From CAZEDM01 sp964511075 (GTDB lineage Bacteria; Zixibacteria; MSB-5A5; RBG-16-43-9), in the NCBI GenBank assembly GCA_964511075.1, contig CAZEDM010000003.1, positions 62,001 through 126,000 on the forward strand: 64,000 nucleotides of DNA, read 5' to 3'. The translations under genes and the position numbers were made by a program. This document shows, in pieces, positions 1 to 8,510 of this stretch. Numbering within the stretch: the first letter of the stretch is position 1; every line of letters starts with the position of its first letter. The notes under the pieces were generated by a model. It had not been told where the DNA came from, did no database searches, and saw only the letters and a program-made list of their open reading frames with translations.

Positions 1-87
1 AAATTCCAATCGCTAAAATGCTAAATACCGTCCTATAATAAGCATTATGTAAACTAAAACGTGTAGAAAAATATACAGAAATAATTA

Positions 88-116
88 AGCCCGAATCTGA
101 ATCTAAAATTCGGGCT
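88..116 (-). terminator. Possible terminator downstream of leuS
   Basis: Nine-base arms AGCCCGAAT (88-96) and ATTCGGGCT (108-116) form a hairpin about 80 bases past the leuS stop. Read on the minus strand it is followed by an A/T-rich but not purely U tract (TAATTATTT), so it is only a moderate intrinsic terminator candidate. Nothing else codes in 1-193 apart from the palindromic repeat at 142-191. Confidence 0.4.
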
Positions 117-141
117 ATTGCCCTCCTCCCTACTGGTTTCC

Positions 142-191
142 GGAGTGTAAACCTTCAGGTTTACCAGCATAAAGCTAAAGCTTTATACTCC
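142..191. repeat. Palindromic intergenic repeat, copy 1
   Basis: A 50-base element with outer arms GGAGTGTAAA and TTTATACTCC and two inner palindromes (AAACCTTCAGGTTT and AAAGCTAAAGCTTT). A second, inverted copy lies at 25691-25738 with the same order of parts. It ends three bases before the leuS stop codon. The function is unknown; it looks like a small dispersed, possibly non-autonomous repeat. Confidence 0.7.
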
Positions 192-193
192 AC

Positions 194-2686
194 TTACTTC
201 ACTACGATATTCAAAATCTTATTCGGGACGTAGATTATCTTGACGATTTTCTTATCTTTCGTATGAGACTGCACCCTGGGGTCGCTTAAAGCGATACTTT
301 CAGCCTGTTTCTGCTCCGTATTCAAGGGCACGTTAAAGGTCGCTCTCAGCTTGCCGTTTATCTGGACTGCTATGATGACTTCTTCTTCAATTACGGCTTC
401 CTTATTATATACAGGCCATTCTGACTTGAATATGCTTTCCTTATGGCCCAATTTCTCCCAAACCTCTTCAGCCAGATGCGGCACAAACGGCGCTAAAATC
501 TGGGCAAATTTCTCGATACAATACGGGAAAACCTCTGATTTGCCCGGATCCACGGTATTTAACTGGTTTACCAGCTCCATCATAGAGGCAATGGCTGTAT
601 TAAGCTGTAAAGTTATAATATCCTGCTCGACTCTTTTAATCGTCTGGTGCAGCTTTTTATAAGTCTTTGCATCACTTTCTGTTAATGTATTTGCCTTAAA
701 GTTTTTCTTTATAGATTCTTCGCCCTGCGGGCTCAGAATGACAGACAAATCTCTGCCTGTGCAAAGCTCTGCAAACTGGTATATCCGGTTCAAAAACCTC
801 CTGGCGCCGGTTATGCCTTCACCGGTCCACAGGACCTCTTTGTCGGATGGTGCGGCAAAATAGACTGCTATCCTGGAGATATCCACTCCGTTCTGCTCCA
901 TTAAATCCAGAGGGGAAATAGCATTTCCCTTGGATTTGGACATTATCTCTCCCTTTTCGTCCAGGACCATACCGTGATTGAAAAGCTCCAGAGCCGGCTC
1001 ATCCACGCTCAGCCAGCCGATATCGTGTAGTACCTTGGTGAAGAACCTGAAATAAAGCAGGTGTCCGGTGGCATGCTCGATCCCGCCTATATATTTGTCC
1101 ACCGGCATCCATTTCTTTGCTTTTTCCTTGGAAAAAGGCTCCTTATCGTTATGCGCATCCGTGTACCTGAAAAGATACCAGGAAGAGCAGACGAAAGTAT
1201 CCATAGTATCCGGGTCTCTTTCTGCTTTGCCGCCGCACTTGGGGCAGGTAGTCTCAATATATTCCTTTACATCAGACAGGGGTGAGCGTCCTTTGGGCAG
1301 GTAGTCGATGTTACCCTTGGGAAGCAATACTGGCAGGTCAGACTCTGGTACGGGAACTATTCCACACTTTTCGCAATGGATCATCGGAATCGGCGCGCCC
1401 CAGTATCTCTGGCGGGAGATAAGCCAGTCCCTGAGCTTGTAGTTTATCTTTCTTTTGCCCAGGCCCTTTTCCTCGACATAGTCGTTTATCTTCTCGATTC
1501 CTTCTGTTGACCAGAGACCGTTGAAGATATCAGAGTTGACCATAGTCCCGGGGTCTTCGTAAGCCTGCTCCATCGTCTCAGGCGTCAGGGTTTTGTCTTC
1601 AGGTTGAATGACAACTTTAATCGGAATATCATATTTCTTAGCAAATTCGAAATCCCTCTGGTCGTGCCCGGGAACTGCCATTACCACGCCTGTGCCGTAG
1701 GTTGCAACCACGTATTCTGCTACCCACAGCTGGACTTTCTCTCCGGAAAAAGGATTTATGGCATATCTGCCTGTAAAAACCCCGTCCTTCTCCCCTGACA
1801 GGGATGACCTTTCGATATCCGTCTTCTGCAGAGCCTTGTTTACATACTCATCCACTGCCTTTTTATATTTCGAATCTATTTTCAGATTTCTCAAAATCTC
1901 GCTTTCCGGGGCAATTGCCATAAAGGTGACCCCGTAGATGGTATCCGGACGCGTGGTAAATACCGAGAGCCTCTCCCCTGTTTTCTCGATTTTGAAATCT
2001 ATCTCCACTCCCTGGCTTTTGCCGATCCAGTTTCTCTGCATTATCTTGACATTCTCGGGCCAGCCCTTGAGCTTGTCCAGATCATTCAACAGCCTCTCCG
2101 CATAATCGGTGATCTTGAAGAACCACTGCTCCAGTTCTTTCTTGGTCACCTCGGAATGACATCTCCAGCACTCTCCCTGGATGACCTGCTCGTTAGCCAG
2201 GACCGTGTTGCAGTGCGGGCACCAGTTGACCAGAGACTTGCCGCGGTATGCCAGGTTGTTCTTGTAAAACTGGATGAACATCCACTGGGTCCACTTGTAA
2301 TAATCCGGCATACAGGTCAGGACCTCCCTGTCCCAGTCAAAGCTCACACCGGTTTTCTTTAAGGTATGGCGGGAGTTCTCGATGTTCTTCAAAGTCCATC
2401 TCTCAGGGTCCTCTCCCCTTTTGATGGCTGCCTCCTCAGCCGGAAGTCCAAAAGCATCCCAGCCAAAGGGGTGAAGAACGTCATAACCCTGCATCATCCG
2501 GTAGCGGGCAATCACATCGCCGATGGTGTAATTCCTAAAATGGCCTATGTGGATATCGCCTGAGGTGTAGGCGAACATCACCAGCATATAGAATTTTTTC
2601 AGGGGATCATCCTTAGCTCTGTAGAGCTTCGACTCCTCCCATTTACTCTGCCACTTTGCTTCTATTTCTTTAAAGGGATAGTTCAT
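194..2686 (-). CDS. leuS: Leucyl-tRNA synthetase
   Basis: Class I aminoacyl-tRNA synthetase that charges tRNA-Leu in the cytoplasm. The 830-residue protein has the HIGH signature (HIGHFRNYT, near residue 46), a zinc-ribbon-like CPHC/CWRC stretch, the CP1 editing domain with the typical T-rich and GTGVVMAVPGHD segments, and an MSKSKGN version of KMSKS near residue 595. The C-terminal anticodon-binding domain follows. Between RFLNRI and the LHQTIKRV helix the spacing is longer than in the E. coli enzyme as I recall it. The extra DNA (713-743) looks like a dispersed palindromic repeat read in frame, giving SVILSPQGEES. The gene is probably functional because the insert sits in a loop region. The identification is secure. 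Confidence 0.97.
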   Translation of the reverse strand: MNYPFKEIEAKWQSKWEESKLYRAKDDPLKKFYMLVMFAYTSGDIHIGHFRNYTIGDVIARYRMMQGYDVLHPFGWDAFGLPAEEAAIKRGEDPERWTLKNIENSRHTLKKTGVSFDWDREVLTCMPDYYKWTQWMFIQFYKNNLAYRGKSLVNWCPHCNTVLANEQVIQGECWRCHSEVTKKELEQWFFKITDYAERLLNDLDKLKGWPENVKIMQRNWIGKSQGVEIDFKIEKTGERLSVFTTRPDTIYGVTFMAIAPESEILRNLKIDSKYKKAVDEYVNKALQKTDIERSSLSGEKDGVFTGRYAINPFSGEKVQLWVAEYVVATYGTGVVMAVPGHDQRDFEFAKKYDIPIKVVIQPEDKTLTPETMEQAYEDPGTMVNSDIFNGLWSTEGIEKINDYVEEKGLGKRKINYKLRDWLISRQRYWGAPIPMIHCEKCGIVPVPESDLPVLLPKGNIDYLPKGRSPLSDVKEYIETTCPKCGGKAERDPDTMDTFVCSSWYLFRYTDAHNDKEPFSKEKAKKWMPVDKYIGGIEHATGHLLYFRFFTKVLHDIGWLSVDEPALELFNHGMVLDEKGEIMSKSKGNAISPLDLMEQNGVDISRIAVYFAAPSDKEVLWTGEGITGARRFLNRIYQFAELCTGRDLSVILSPQGEESIKKNFKANTLTESDAKTYKKLHQTIKRVEQDIITLQLNTAIASMMELVNQLNTVDPGKSEVFPYCIEKFAQILAPFVPHLAEEVWEKLGHKESIFKSEWPVYNKEAVIEEEVIIAVQINGKLRATFNVPLNTEQKQAESIALSDPRVQSHTKDKKIVKIIYVPNKILNIVVK
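713..743. repeat. Palindromic repeat embedded in leuS
   Basis: Partly palindromic sequence with arms ATTCTTCGCCC and GGGCTCAGAAT around a short spacer. It resembles a repeat (GTCATTCTGAG..GAAGAATCT type) that I know as common between genes in many bacterial genomes. Here it is read as about 11 residues of LeuRS (near residues 649-659). That it arrived by insertion is inferred from its family resemblance and from the longer local spacing compared with other LeuRS. Confidence 0.55.
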
Positions 2687-2824
2687 AAATTTATGCTGAG
2701 TCGTAGACAGTTCTGGTTATATGTTTAGGTATGGAGTTCCTGATAGTCTCCATAGTTTTTTCAAACTTAATTTCTATCTGATTGAATAAAGTTCCAGCTT
2801 CTTGCTGAAGTCTTTTCAATGCTA

Positions 2825-3589
2825 TTAGACAATACTCAGGATCAATTTTACGCCAATGCTATTTCTTTCTGTCTTCCTTGCAGCAAGCATTGTTGTTCCA
2901 GTTCCACAGAAAGGGTCGAGAACAGTATCTCCCCAGAAAGAGAACATCCTTACCAGCCTATGAGCCAATTCAAAAGGAAAAGGAGCAGGGTGGTCCTTTG
3001 TTGATGTCCCAGGAATATTCCAGATCTGTTGAAACCATATATCGTAATCTTTTTTATTGATAATACTCAATTGACGCTGCTTTATAGTTGGTTTGCGATA
3101 ACCACCTGGCTTTCTTTCCATAAGAATATACTCAATATCATTTTTTATAATGGCGTTTGGTTCATATGGTTTGCCGAAGAATTTTTTGCCATTATTGACT
3201 TCATATGTTGCCTTAGCAATCTTATACCAAATGATAGGATTTAGATTGTCAAATCCTATCTTTCTACAGGACACCGCTATATCCGAATGAAGAGGGGCTA
3301 CAATGTGCCTGCCAAATTTTCTTCGAGAAAGGCATACATCACCAACTACACAAACTAATCTTCCGCCAGGAACTAAAATACGATAACAATGTTCCCATAC
3401 TTTTGAGAGCTCCCCTATGAACTTTTCATAGTCCTCAATATGACCCATTTGATCTGGATGTTCACGATATCTTTTGAGTTTCCAATATGGTGGTGAAGTA
3501 AGAATTAAATGTATGCTTTCATCTGGAATAAATGAGAGCTTGCGAGCATCTCCTTCTATTAAGCGATGCAAAGTTTTATACTTAGCCAT
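2825..3589 (-). CDS. Type II DNA methyltransferase, beta class, frameshifted near the 3' end
   Basis: SAM-dependent DNA methyltransferase. Motif IV TSPPYW lies near residue 31 and the SAM-binding motif I DPFCGTGTT near residue 229. This IV-then-I order defines the beta class, and TSPPY favours N4-cytosine methylation over N6-adenine. The frame stops after NSIGVKLILSIV. Shifting by one base at about 2847-2851 restores the usual family ending (I-D-P-E-Y-C-L-I-A-L-K-R-L) and continues for some 40 more residues to a TAA at 2691-2693. One base therefore appears to be missing; whether that is mutation or sequencing error cannot be told here. The gene starts four bases after the putative nuclease gene, so the two form a restriction-modification unit between leuS and asnS. 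The base composition looks more A/T-rich than the neighbours. Confidence 0.85.
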   Translation of the reverse strand: MAKYKTLHRLIEGDARKLSFIPDESIHLILTSPPYWKLKRYREHPDQMGHIEDYEKFIGELSKVWEHCYRILVPGGRLVCVVGDVCLSRRKFGRHIVAPLHSDIAVSCRKIGFDNLNPIIWYKIAKATYEVNNGKKFFGKPYEPNAIIKNDIEYILMERKPGGYRKPTIKQRQLSIINKKDYDIWFQQIWNIPGTSTKDHPAPFPFELAHRLVRMFSFWGDTVLDPFCGTGTTMLAARKTERNSIGVKLILSIV

Positions 3590-3593
3590 TTTT

Positions 3594-4406
3594 CTAAATT
3601 CCTAAAGTTGTAAGAAGCATTCTAACGGCAGTCTCTACTGATTCTTTTGACTCGGACGCAAAGACTATACCATCTATATTATTAGAATGTAGTCGATTCT
3701 GGACATTCACATGTTCCTCTATAAAGGGATAATATACAACAGCACCGAACTTACTAACAGGAAAAGCTACTTTTAGTTTCGCAGCTTTGTTTACTATTTC
3801 GTCGCAACGCTTATGAATATCCCTTCTGGCTTCAATCCTCTTTATATCTATTCCAATCTTAATATCACCCATCTTTGGAGTTGCAGCGTCCAGCTCAAAT
3901 TGCTCCCCCTCAACCACGAACATCCGTTTACAAAATTCTAAGCCACTAAATCTATTCAGACTTTTGAGAATCCCTTTTTCCCAACGACCTTTCCCTTTTC
4001 GAATTTCTTTATCAATAAAGGCAATTCTATCTATCTGGCTAAGGGCTGGAATCTCCAAGTAGGTCGGCAAAAAAGGTTTGATGTATCCGGCAATTATTTT
4101 AGCATGATCTTCGCTCAATCTAGGACTATAGGTATCCACATTCTTGATAGATAAATCCCGCTCTATTGCTCTTGCAGCGATGTTACAGGCAGCCAAAAGT
4201 GGTTTGAGAATAAGAGGATAACTAATAATAGCCTTCGCTAGATCATAGGCAGTCATACTAGAAAAAACAACAACTTCAACTTCTCGTTTTTCTATAAAAT
4301 TAGGAAATGCCCTATGCAGAGCATCCTCTATGGTTTTTTGTCTAGAGTCTGCAATATCTTTCACCCACTCCATATAGTCGACATGGCTTCCATATTTGTC
4401 AGACAT
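3594..4406 (-). CDS. Putative type II restriction endonuclease (PD-(D/E)XK-like)
   Basis: A protein of about 270 residues that I do not recognise by family. Its middle has the spacing of a PD-(D/E)XK nuclease core: an acidic FELD followed by a hydrophobic strand with IGIDIK (D-x-K), then a basic helix (RRDIHKR). Its position directly upstream of a DNA methyltransferase, four bases apart, supports a cognate restriction enzyme. The open frame begins with TTG at 4418, but the ATG at 4406 has a GGAG six bases upstream and is the better start. Codon use is A/T-rich compared with leuS and asnS, consistent with horizontal gain. The nuclease role is inferred from context and motif spacing. Confidence 0.6.
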   Translation of the reverse strand: MSDKYGSHVDYMEWVKDIADSRQKTIEDALHRAFPNFIEKREVEVVVFSSMTAYDLAKAIISYPLILKPLLAACNIAARAIERDLSIKNVDTYSPRLSEDHAKIIAGYIKPFLPTYLEIPALSQIDRIAFIDKEIRKGKGRWEKGILKSLNRFSGLEFCKRMFVVEGEQFELDAATPKMGDIKIGIDIKRIEARRDIHKRCDEIVNKAAKLKVAFPVSKFGAVVYYPFIEEHVNVQNRLHSNNIDGIVFASESKESVETAVRMLLTTLGI

Positions 4407-4458
4407 TCTATGCTCCAATTGATCTAAATTATTCTTGTCAACAAAAAATCACATTTGA

Positions 4459-5754
4459 TCATGGATAAAGTCTGTAAATCATCCTGGGAAACGGTATGGT
4501 CTCGCGGATGTGAGACAAGCCGCAGATCCAGGCAACTGTTCTTTCGATGCCCATTCCAAAGCCGGAATGCGGAACCGTACCGTATTTTCTCAAATCCAGA
4601 TACCAGCCATAAGCCTCTAATGGAAGTTTTTCTTCCTTAATTCTCTGAACTAAGCTGTCATAATCGTCGTTCCTCTGGGAGCCGCCGATTATCTCTCCGT
4701 ATCCTTCGGGTGCCAGAAGGTCGGCACACAGAACCAGGTCTTCCCTTTCCGGATGGGGCTTCATATAAAAAGCCCGCGATTTTTTGGGATAGTTCATAAT
4801 GAATATTGGCTTGTCATGTATCTTCGAGAGGATAGTCTCGTCATCCCCTCCTAAATCCGTTCCCCATTCTATCTTGCTCCCGTTCTTTTTCAGGTATTCT
4901 ATAGCCTCGTCATAGGACATTCTCTGGAAAGGTCTTTTGATCTTTTCCAGTTTGGATAAATCCCTTTCCAGGGATTCCAGCTCTTTCGTGTTTTTGTCCA
5001 GGACCCACTGGACGATATATTCGACGAACTCCTCCTGCAGCTTGATATTATCCTGGTTATCATAAAAAGCCATCTCCGCCTCCACCATCCAGAACTCGGT
5101 CAGGTGTCTTCTGGTCTTGGATTTCTCCGCCCTAAAAGTGGGACCGAAACAGTACATCCTGCCGAATGCCATGGCTGCGGCTTCGTTATACAATTGTCCG
5201 GTCTGGGCAAGATAGGCTTTGCCTAAATCAAAATACTGGGTCTCGAAAAGTGTGGTAGCAGTTTCGCCAATTGCGCCGGTAAGTATGGGAGTGTCAATCA
5301 AGATAAATCTTTTATTATAGAAAAACGTTCTTATGGCATAGATTATCTCGTTTCTTATCTTCAGGATCGCCTGCTGTCTGGAGGAGCGCAGCCACAGGTG
5401 GCGGTTATCCATCAGAAAAGCTGTTCCGTGCTCCTTGGGGGTGATGGGGTAATCCTGGGCAACCTGGATGATTTTCACGTCAGTCAAAGTCAGCTCGTAC
5501 CCGCCGGGCGCTCTTTTATCCTCTCTGACTTTTCCTTTTATCTCCAGAGAGGATTCCTGGGTGAGCTTATCGTAGGTTTCGAAGACCTCGTCTGAGACCT
5601 CTCCCTTGCTCATCACCGACTGGATTATGCCGGTTCCATCCCGTAACAGCAGGAAATGAATCTTGCCGCTGGACCTTTTATTATAAAGCCAGCCTTTTAG
5701 AGTAACCTCCTTACCGGCATGCTTTCCTATATCCTCAATATAGCAAAAAGACAT
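4459..5754 (-). CDS. asnS: Asparaginyl-tRNA synthetase
   Basis: Class IIb synthetase that charges tRNA-Asn. The 431-residue protein has an N-terminal OB-fold anticodon-binding domain (VTLKGWLYNKR.. to about residue 110). A class II catalytic core follows, with motif 2 around FGPTFRAEKS.TRRHL and motif 3 GFGMGIERTVAWICG near residue 410. The length is normal for AsnRS. An AspRS would carry a larger GAD insertion that is not seen here. The stop codon of the YvlD-type gene abuts this start, so the two genes are probably co-transcribed. Confidence 0.95.
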   Translation of the reverse strand: MSFCYIEDIGKHAGKEVTLKGWLYNKRSSGKIHFLLLRDGTGIIQSVMSKGEVSDEVFETYDKLTQESSLEIKGKVREDKRAPGGYELTLTDVKIIQVAQDYPITPKEHGTAFLMDNRHLWLRSSRQQAILKIRNEIIYAIRTFFYNKRFILIDTPILTGAIGETATTLFETQYFDLGKAYLAQTGQLYNEAAAMAFGRMYCFGPTFRAEKSKTRRHLTEFWMVEAEMAFYDNQDNIKLQEEFVEYIVQWVLDKNTKELESLERDLSKLEKIKRPFQRMSYDEAIEYLKKNGSKIEWGTDLGGDDETILSKIHDKPIFIMNYPKKSRAFYMKPHPEREDLVLCADLLAPEGYGEIIGGSQRNDDYDSLVQRIKEEKLPLEAYGWYLDLRKYGTVPHSGFGMGIERTVAWICGLSHIRETIPFPRMIYRLYP

Positions 5755-6102
5755 CTATTTTTTCTCCCTGACCATATGGTTTAATATAGCGCTGAAGATG
5801 GTTATCAGCAAAGCTGCCAGAAACGCCTTCCAGAAACCTCCGATCTCGAACCCGCCTACCAGCATTGAGACTATGATCAGAATAAAAGCGTTGATCACCA
5901 GGACAAACAGTCCCAGGCTCAGGATATTTATCGGCAGGGTGAGAAAGATCAATACGGGACGCAGGATCGCATTCAGGATACCCAGAATCAGCGATGCCAG
6001 AACCAGCGCCGTAAAGTTCTCAATATAAATCAGATGGAAAACATTGGCAACTATAAAAATTGCCAGAGCCAGGATAAACCAGCGAATCAGAAAATGAGAC
6101 AT
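5755..6102 (-). CDS. YvlD/phage-holin-IV-type membrane protein
   Basis: Small integral membrane protein of 115 residues with four hydrophobic segments. The LGILNAILRPVLIFLTLPI segment is typical of the YvlD (holin family IV, PF04020) group. The frame stays open to 6144, but the ATG at 6102 has a strong AAGGAGG five bases upstream and begins the conserved part (MSHFLIRWF), so I place the start there. The function of the family is poorly known; despite the name most members are chromosomal and not phage lysis proteins. It is tightly linked to asnS downstream. Confidence 0.85.
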   Translation of the reverse strand: MSHFLIRWFILALAIFIVANVFHLIYIENFTALVLASLILGILNAILRPVLIFLTLPINILSLGLFVLVINAFILIIVSMLVGGFEIGGFWKAFLAALLITIFSAILNHMVREKK

Positions 6103-6193
6103 AAAGACCTCCTTTATGTAGTGGAAGACTTCAGTCTTCCCCATCTTAAGTTTGTGGAAATCTTTAGACCTCCGCCCTATGGGTCGTAGAGCG

Positions 6194-7087
6194 TTAATCG
6201 ACTACATTCTTGTACTTTTTCACCAGCGCCGTTCCCGCTGAGAACTGGTTGATTATCCAGCCTTTCAAATCCTCAATCCAGAAAAGCCCGCCCGGGTTAA
6301 GCTTGATCTTTAAACTCAGAGGAGTATCGAAAAGATAAACGCCCAACCTTCCAAGGGCAAAAAGGTCCGAATTTTTCTCGGAATTCAAGCTGAATGCGGC
6401 GTGGTATCCGGCTTTTTTCGCCTGCTCCCTGACCAGTTCATTATGTCTGCCAAAAGGATAGGACAAAAACTTAATCTCCTGGTTCAGCTCACCCTCTATT
6501 TTTTCCTTAGAGCTTCTAAGCTCGTATTCCAATTCACTCTTGGTCAGTCTGGTCAGATCCGGATGATTTACCGTGTGTGAGCCGAACTGAAAACCGCAAG
6601 CACTCATCTCCCTAATTTGCTCCCAGCTTAGATGCCTGAACCTTTTGCCGAAGCTTGCCTCCCACAAGTTCATTTTTCCTACATACCCGCTTATTAGAAA
6701 TATGGTTGCATTATATCCATATTTTTTTAACAAGGGAAACGCATTCTGGTAAACCGACTCGTACCCGTCATCAAAAGTAAGGGCAACTTGTTTATCTTGT
6801 TCGTTCGGGAGTTGGAACTCCCGAACATCATCGGATGCCGGGAATCCGATTCCCGCACCAGCCGTTAATACGGACAAATCGACAGCGGAAAAACCCTTAT
6901 GTTTTAGATATATAATTTGCCTTTCGAAATTCTTGGGGGTTACACGGGTTATTCCCCATTCGAATCTGTCAGTTATCTTATGATAAGCCAGGGTGGGGTT
7001 AAATCCAAAATCTCCGGCTCTGTATCTCCGATGCCAGAGGATGTAAGGAAGAGCTAAAGCTGGCAAAAGGATCAGAATATAGATCAT
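6194..7087 (-). CDS. Polysaccharide deacetylase, NodB family, with repeat-encoded insert
   Basis: Carbohydrate esterase 4-type protein of 297 residues with an N-terminal hydrophobic anchor (residues 1-18). The core shows LTFDDGYESV (metal-binding Asp-Asp) near residue 102 and the zinc-binding HTVNHPDL near residue 173, followed by LSYPFGRHN. Substrates of this family are N-acetylated glycans such as peptidoglycan or exopolysaccharide; the actual one cannot be told here. Residues about 78-96, just before the catalytic strand, are encoded by two perfect palindromes (6803-6826 and 6839-6855) and look like an in-frame repeat insertion. It follows the M16 protease gene by 23 bases. Confidence 0.88.
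   Translation of the reverse strand: MIYILILLPALALPYILWHRRYRAGDFGFNPTLAYHKITDRFEWGITRVTPKNFERQIIYLKHKGFSAVDLSVLTAGAGIGFPASDDVREFQLPNEQDKQVALTFDDGYESVYQNAFPLLKKYGYNATIFLISGYVGKMNLWEASFGKRFRHLSWEQIREMSACGFQFGSHTVNHPDLTRLTKSELEYELRSSKEKIEGELNQEIKFLSYPFGRHNELVREQAKKAGYHAAFSLNSEKNSDLFALGRLGVYLFDTPLSLKIKLNPGGLFWIEDLKGWIINQFSAGTALVKKYKNVVD
6803..6855. repeat. Two palindromes inside the deacetylase gene
   Basis: GTTCGGGAGTT-GG-AACTCCCGAAC (6803-6826, 11-bp arms) and CGGGAATC-C-GATTCCCG (6839-6855, 8-bp arms) lie close together in frame within the gene. Their density matches the intergenic palindromes of this genome and not ordinary coding sequence, so a repeat insertion is likely. Confidence 0.6.
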
Positions 7088-7110
7088 TAAATCAAGTATA
7101 TTTTCAGCAG

Positions 7111-8382
7111 TTAAATATAATTCCAGTTTATCTTCTGCAGTATATTTGCGCCGACCGGTCCCAAGATGGCTGTGGATAATCTATTTCCGCGCAGAAGCTC
7201 ATCTGCCACCTCTGCCACGTCCGAGCTTGAAACTTTATTTATGAGAGAGATGGTTTTCTCCAGGCTGATATAATCTTTCAGATAAAGCTCCAGGCGGGCT
7301 AACCTGTTCATCCGGTTGGAGGTATTCTCCGACCCCAGGATTAGACTTCCCTTAAGCTGGTATTTGGCACCCTCCAACTCCTTGCGGCTGAGTTTTTCCC
7401 TTTTGATTCGCTGCAGTTCTCTTAAAACCTGTTCCACTGCCGGGACAGCCTGCTTTTTATCCGTGCCCAGGTAGATCCCGAAGACGCCCTTATCCTTGAA
7501 AAAATCTATAAAGGTGTAAATGTTGTAGACCATGCCCAGCCTCTCCCTCAGAATCTGGAAGAGACGCGAGCTCATCCCTCCTCCCAGGATGCTGCTTAAG
7601 ACCAGAGCGGGGTATTTTTTGGGGCTTTTGAAGGAATAGCCGTAAAAACCCATGCAGATATGGGTCTGGGCAGATTTTCTTCTGAGGACCAGCTTCTGGG
7701 AAGCAGCCTGCAGAGGCTGTGATACCCTTTTTCTTTTAGAGATATGGTCATCCAGCCTGAATTTTTTCTCCACCAGACGGGTAAGTCGCCTGTGACTTAA
7801 ATTGCCGGAAGCGGCAATCACAATTTTCGGACTGACGTAGTTCTCCCGCATGAAGTTCAAGAGCCGTCCCCTTTCCAGCTTCTGGATATCCTTGAGTTTT
7901 CCTATAACCGGCTTTCCCAGGGGATGCTCGCCCCACATCGCCTCCATAAAAAGATCAAAGGCTATTTCCGCAGGAGTATCGTCCAGCTCCTTTATCTCCT
8001 CGGTGATAACCTTTTTCTCCTTCTTGAAATCGTAAGGGTTGAAAAGCGGGTTTAAGATCAGGTCGGACAGAACGTCCAGGGCGATCTCCAGGTGCTCCTC
8101 CATTACCCTGGCATAAAAGCAGGTGTTCTCCCTTCCGGTAAAGGCATTCAGGTTACCTCCCACCGATTCCAGGGCTAAGGCGATCTCCTTGGCGGTTCTC
8201 TTTTTGGTTCCCTTGAACAGCATATGCTCGATGAAGTGGGAGATGCCGTTCTCCGCCTTATCCTCATCCCTGGAGCCCACATCCACCCATACCCCCAGGG
8301 AGATGGAGCGAACCGAGTCGATTTTCTCGCTCACCACCCTGAGCTTGTTATCCAATACCGTCTTTTGATAAGCAACTCTCAT
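7111..8382 (-). CDS. M16 family zinc protease (processing-peptidase type)
   Basis: Metalloprotease of 423 residues with the inverted zinc motif HFIEH (H49, E52, H53) and a downstream acidic helix (VITEEIKELDD, about residue 128) that supplies the third ligand. The C-terminal half is the second, non-catalytic M16 domain. This is the usual single-chain-pair type (YmxG/PqqL-like) found next to pnp in many bacteria. Its physiological substrates are generally unknown. It lies downstream of pnp with a gap of about 130 bases (8383-8510) in which I find no gene with a start codon. Confidence 0.92.
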   Translation of the reverse strand: MRVAYQKTVLDNKLRVVSEKIDSVRSISLGVWVDVGSRDEDKAENGISHFIEHMLFKGTKKRTAKEIALALESVGGNLNAFTGRENTCFYARVMEEHLEIALDVLSDLILNPLFNPYDFKKEKKVITEEIKELDDTPAEIAFDLFMEAMWGEHPLGKPVIGKLKDIQKLERGRLLNFMRENYVSPKIVIAASGNLSHRRLTRLVEKKFRLDDHISKRKRVSQPLQAASQKLVLRRKSAQTHICMGFYGYSFKSPKKYPALVLSSILGGGMSSRLFQILRERLGMVYNIYTFIDFFKDKGVFGIYLGTDKKQAVPAVEQVLRELQRIKREKLSRKELEGAKYQLKGSLILGSENTSNRMNRLARLELYLKDYISLEKTISLINKVSSSDVAEVADELLRGNRLSTAILGPVGANILQKINWNYI

Positions 8383-8510
8383 AATAGATGAAGGGATTAT
8401 TCCTGAATCGGAGATGTCGGGTTGAACTTGATTTCATCGCGAAAAACCTGAGGAGCTTCAATTATCCAAAAGCCAGGATTCAGGAGCCTGAGTTCCTTTA
8501 TTAAAATCTT

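Noticed and set aside
2691..2850. Programmed frameshift in the methylase
   Set aside because: There is no slippery heptamer with a downstream structure at the break. A one-base loss or sequencing error is simpler.
8383..8510. Possible short gene between pnp and the M16 protease
   Set aside because: One minus frame is open for about 35 codons and reads plausibly, but it has no start codon or ribosome-binding site.
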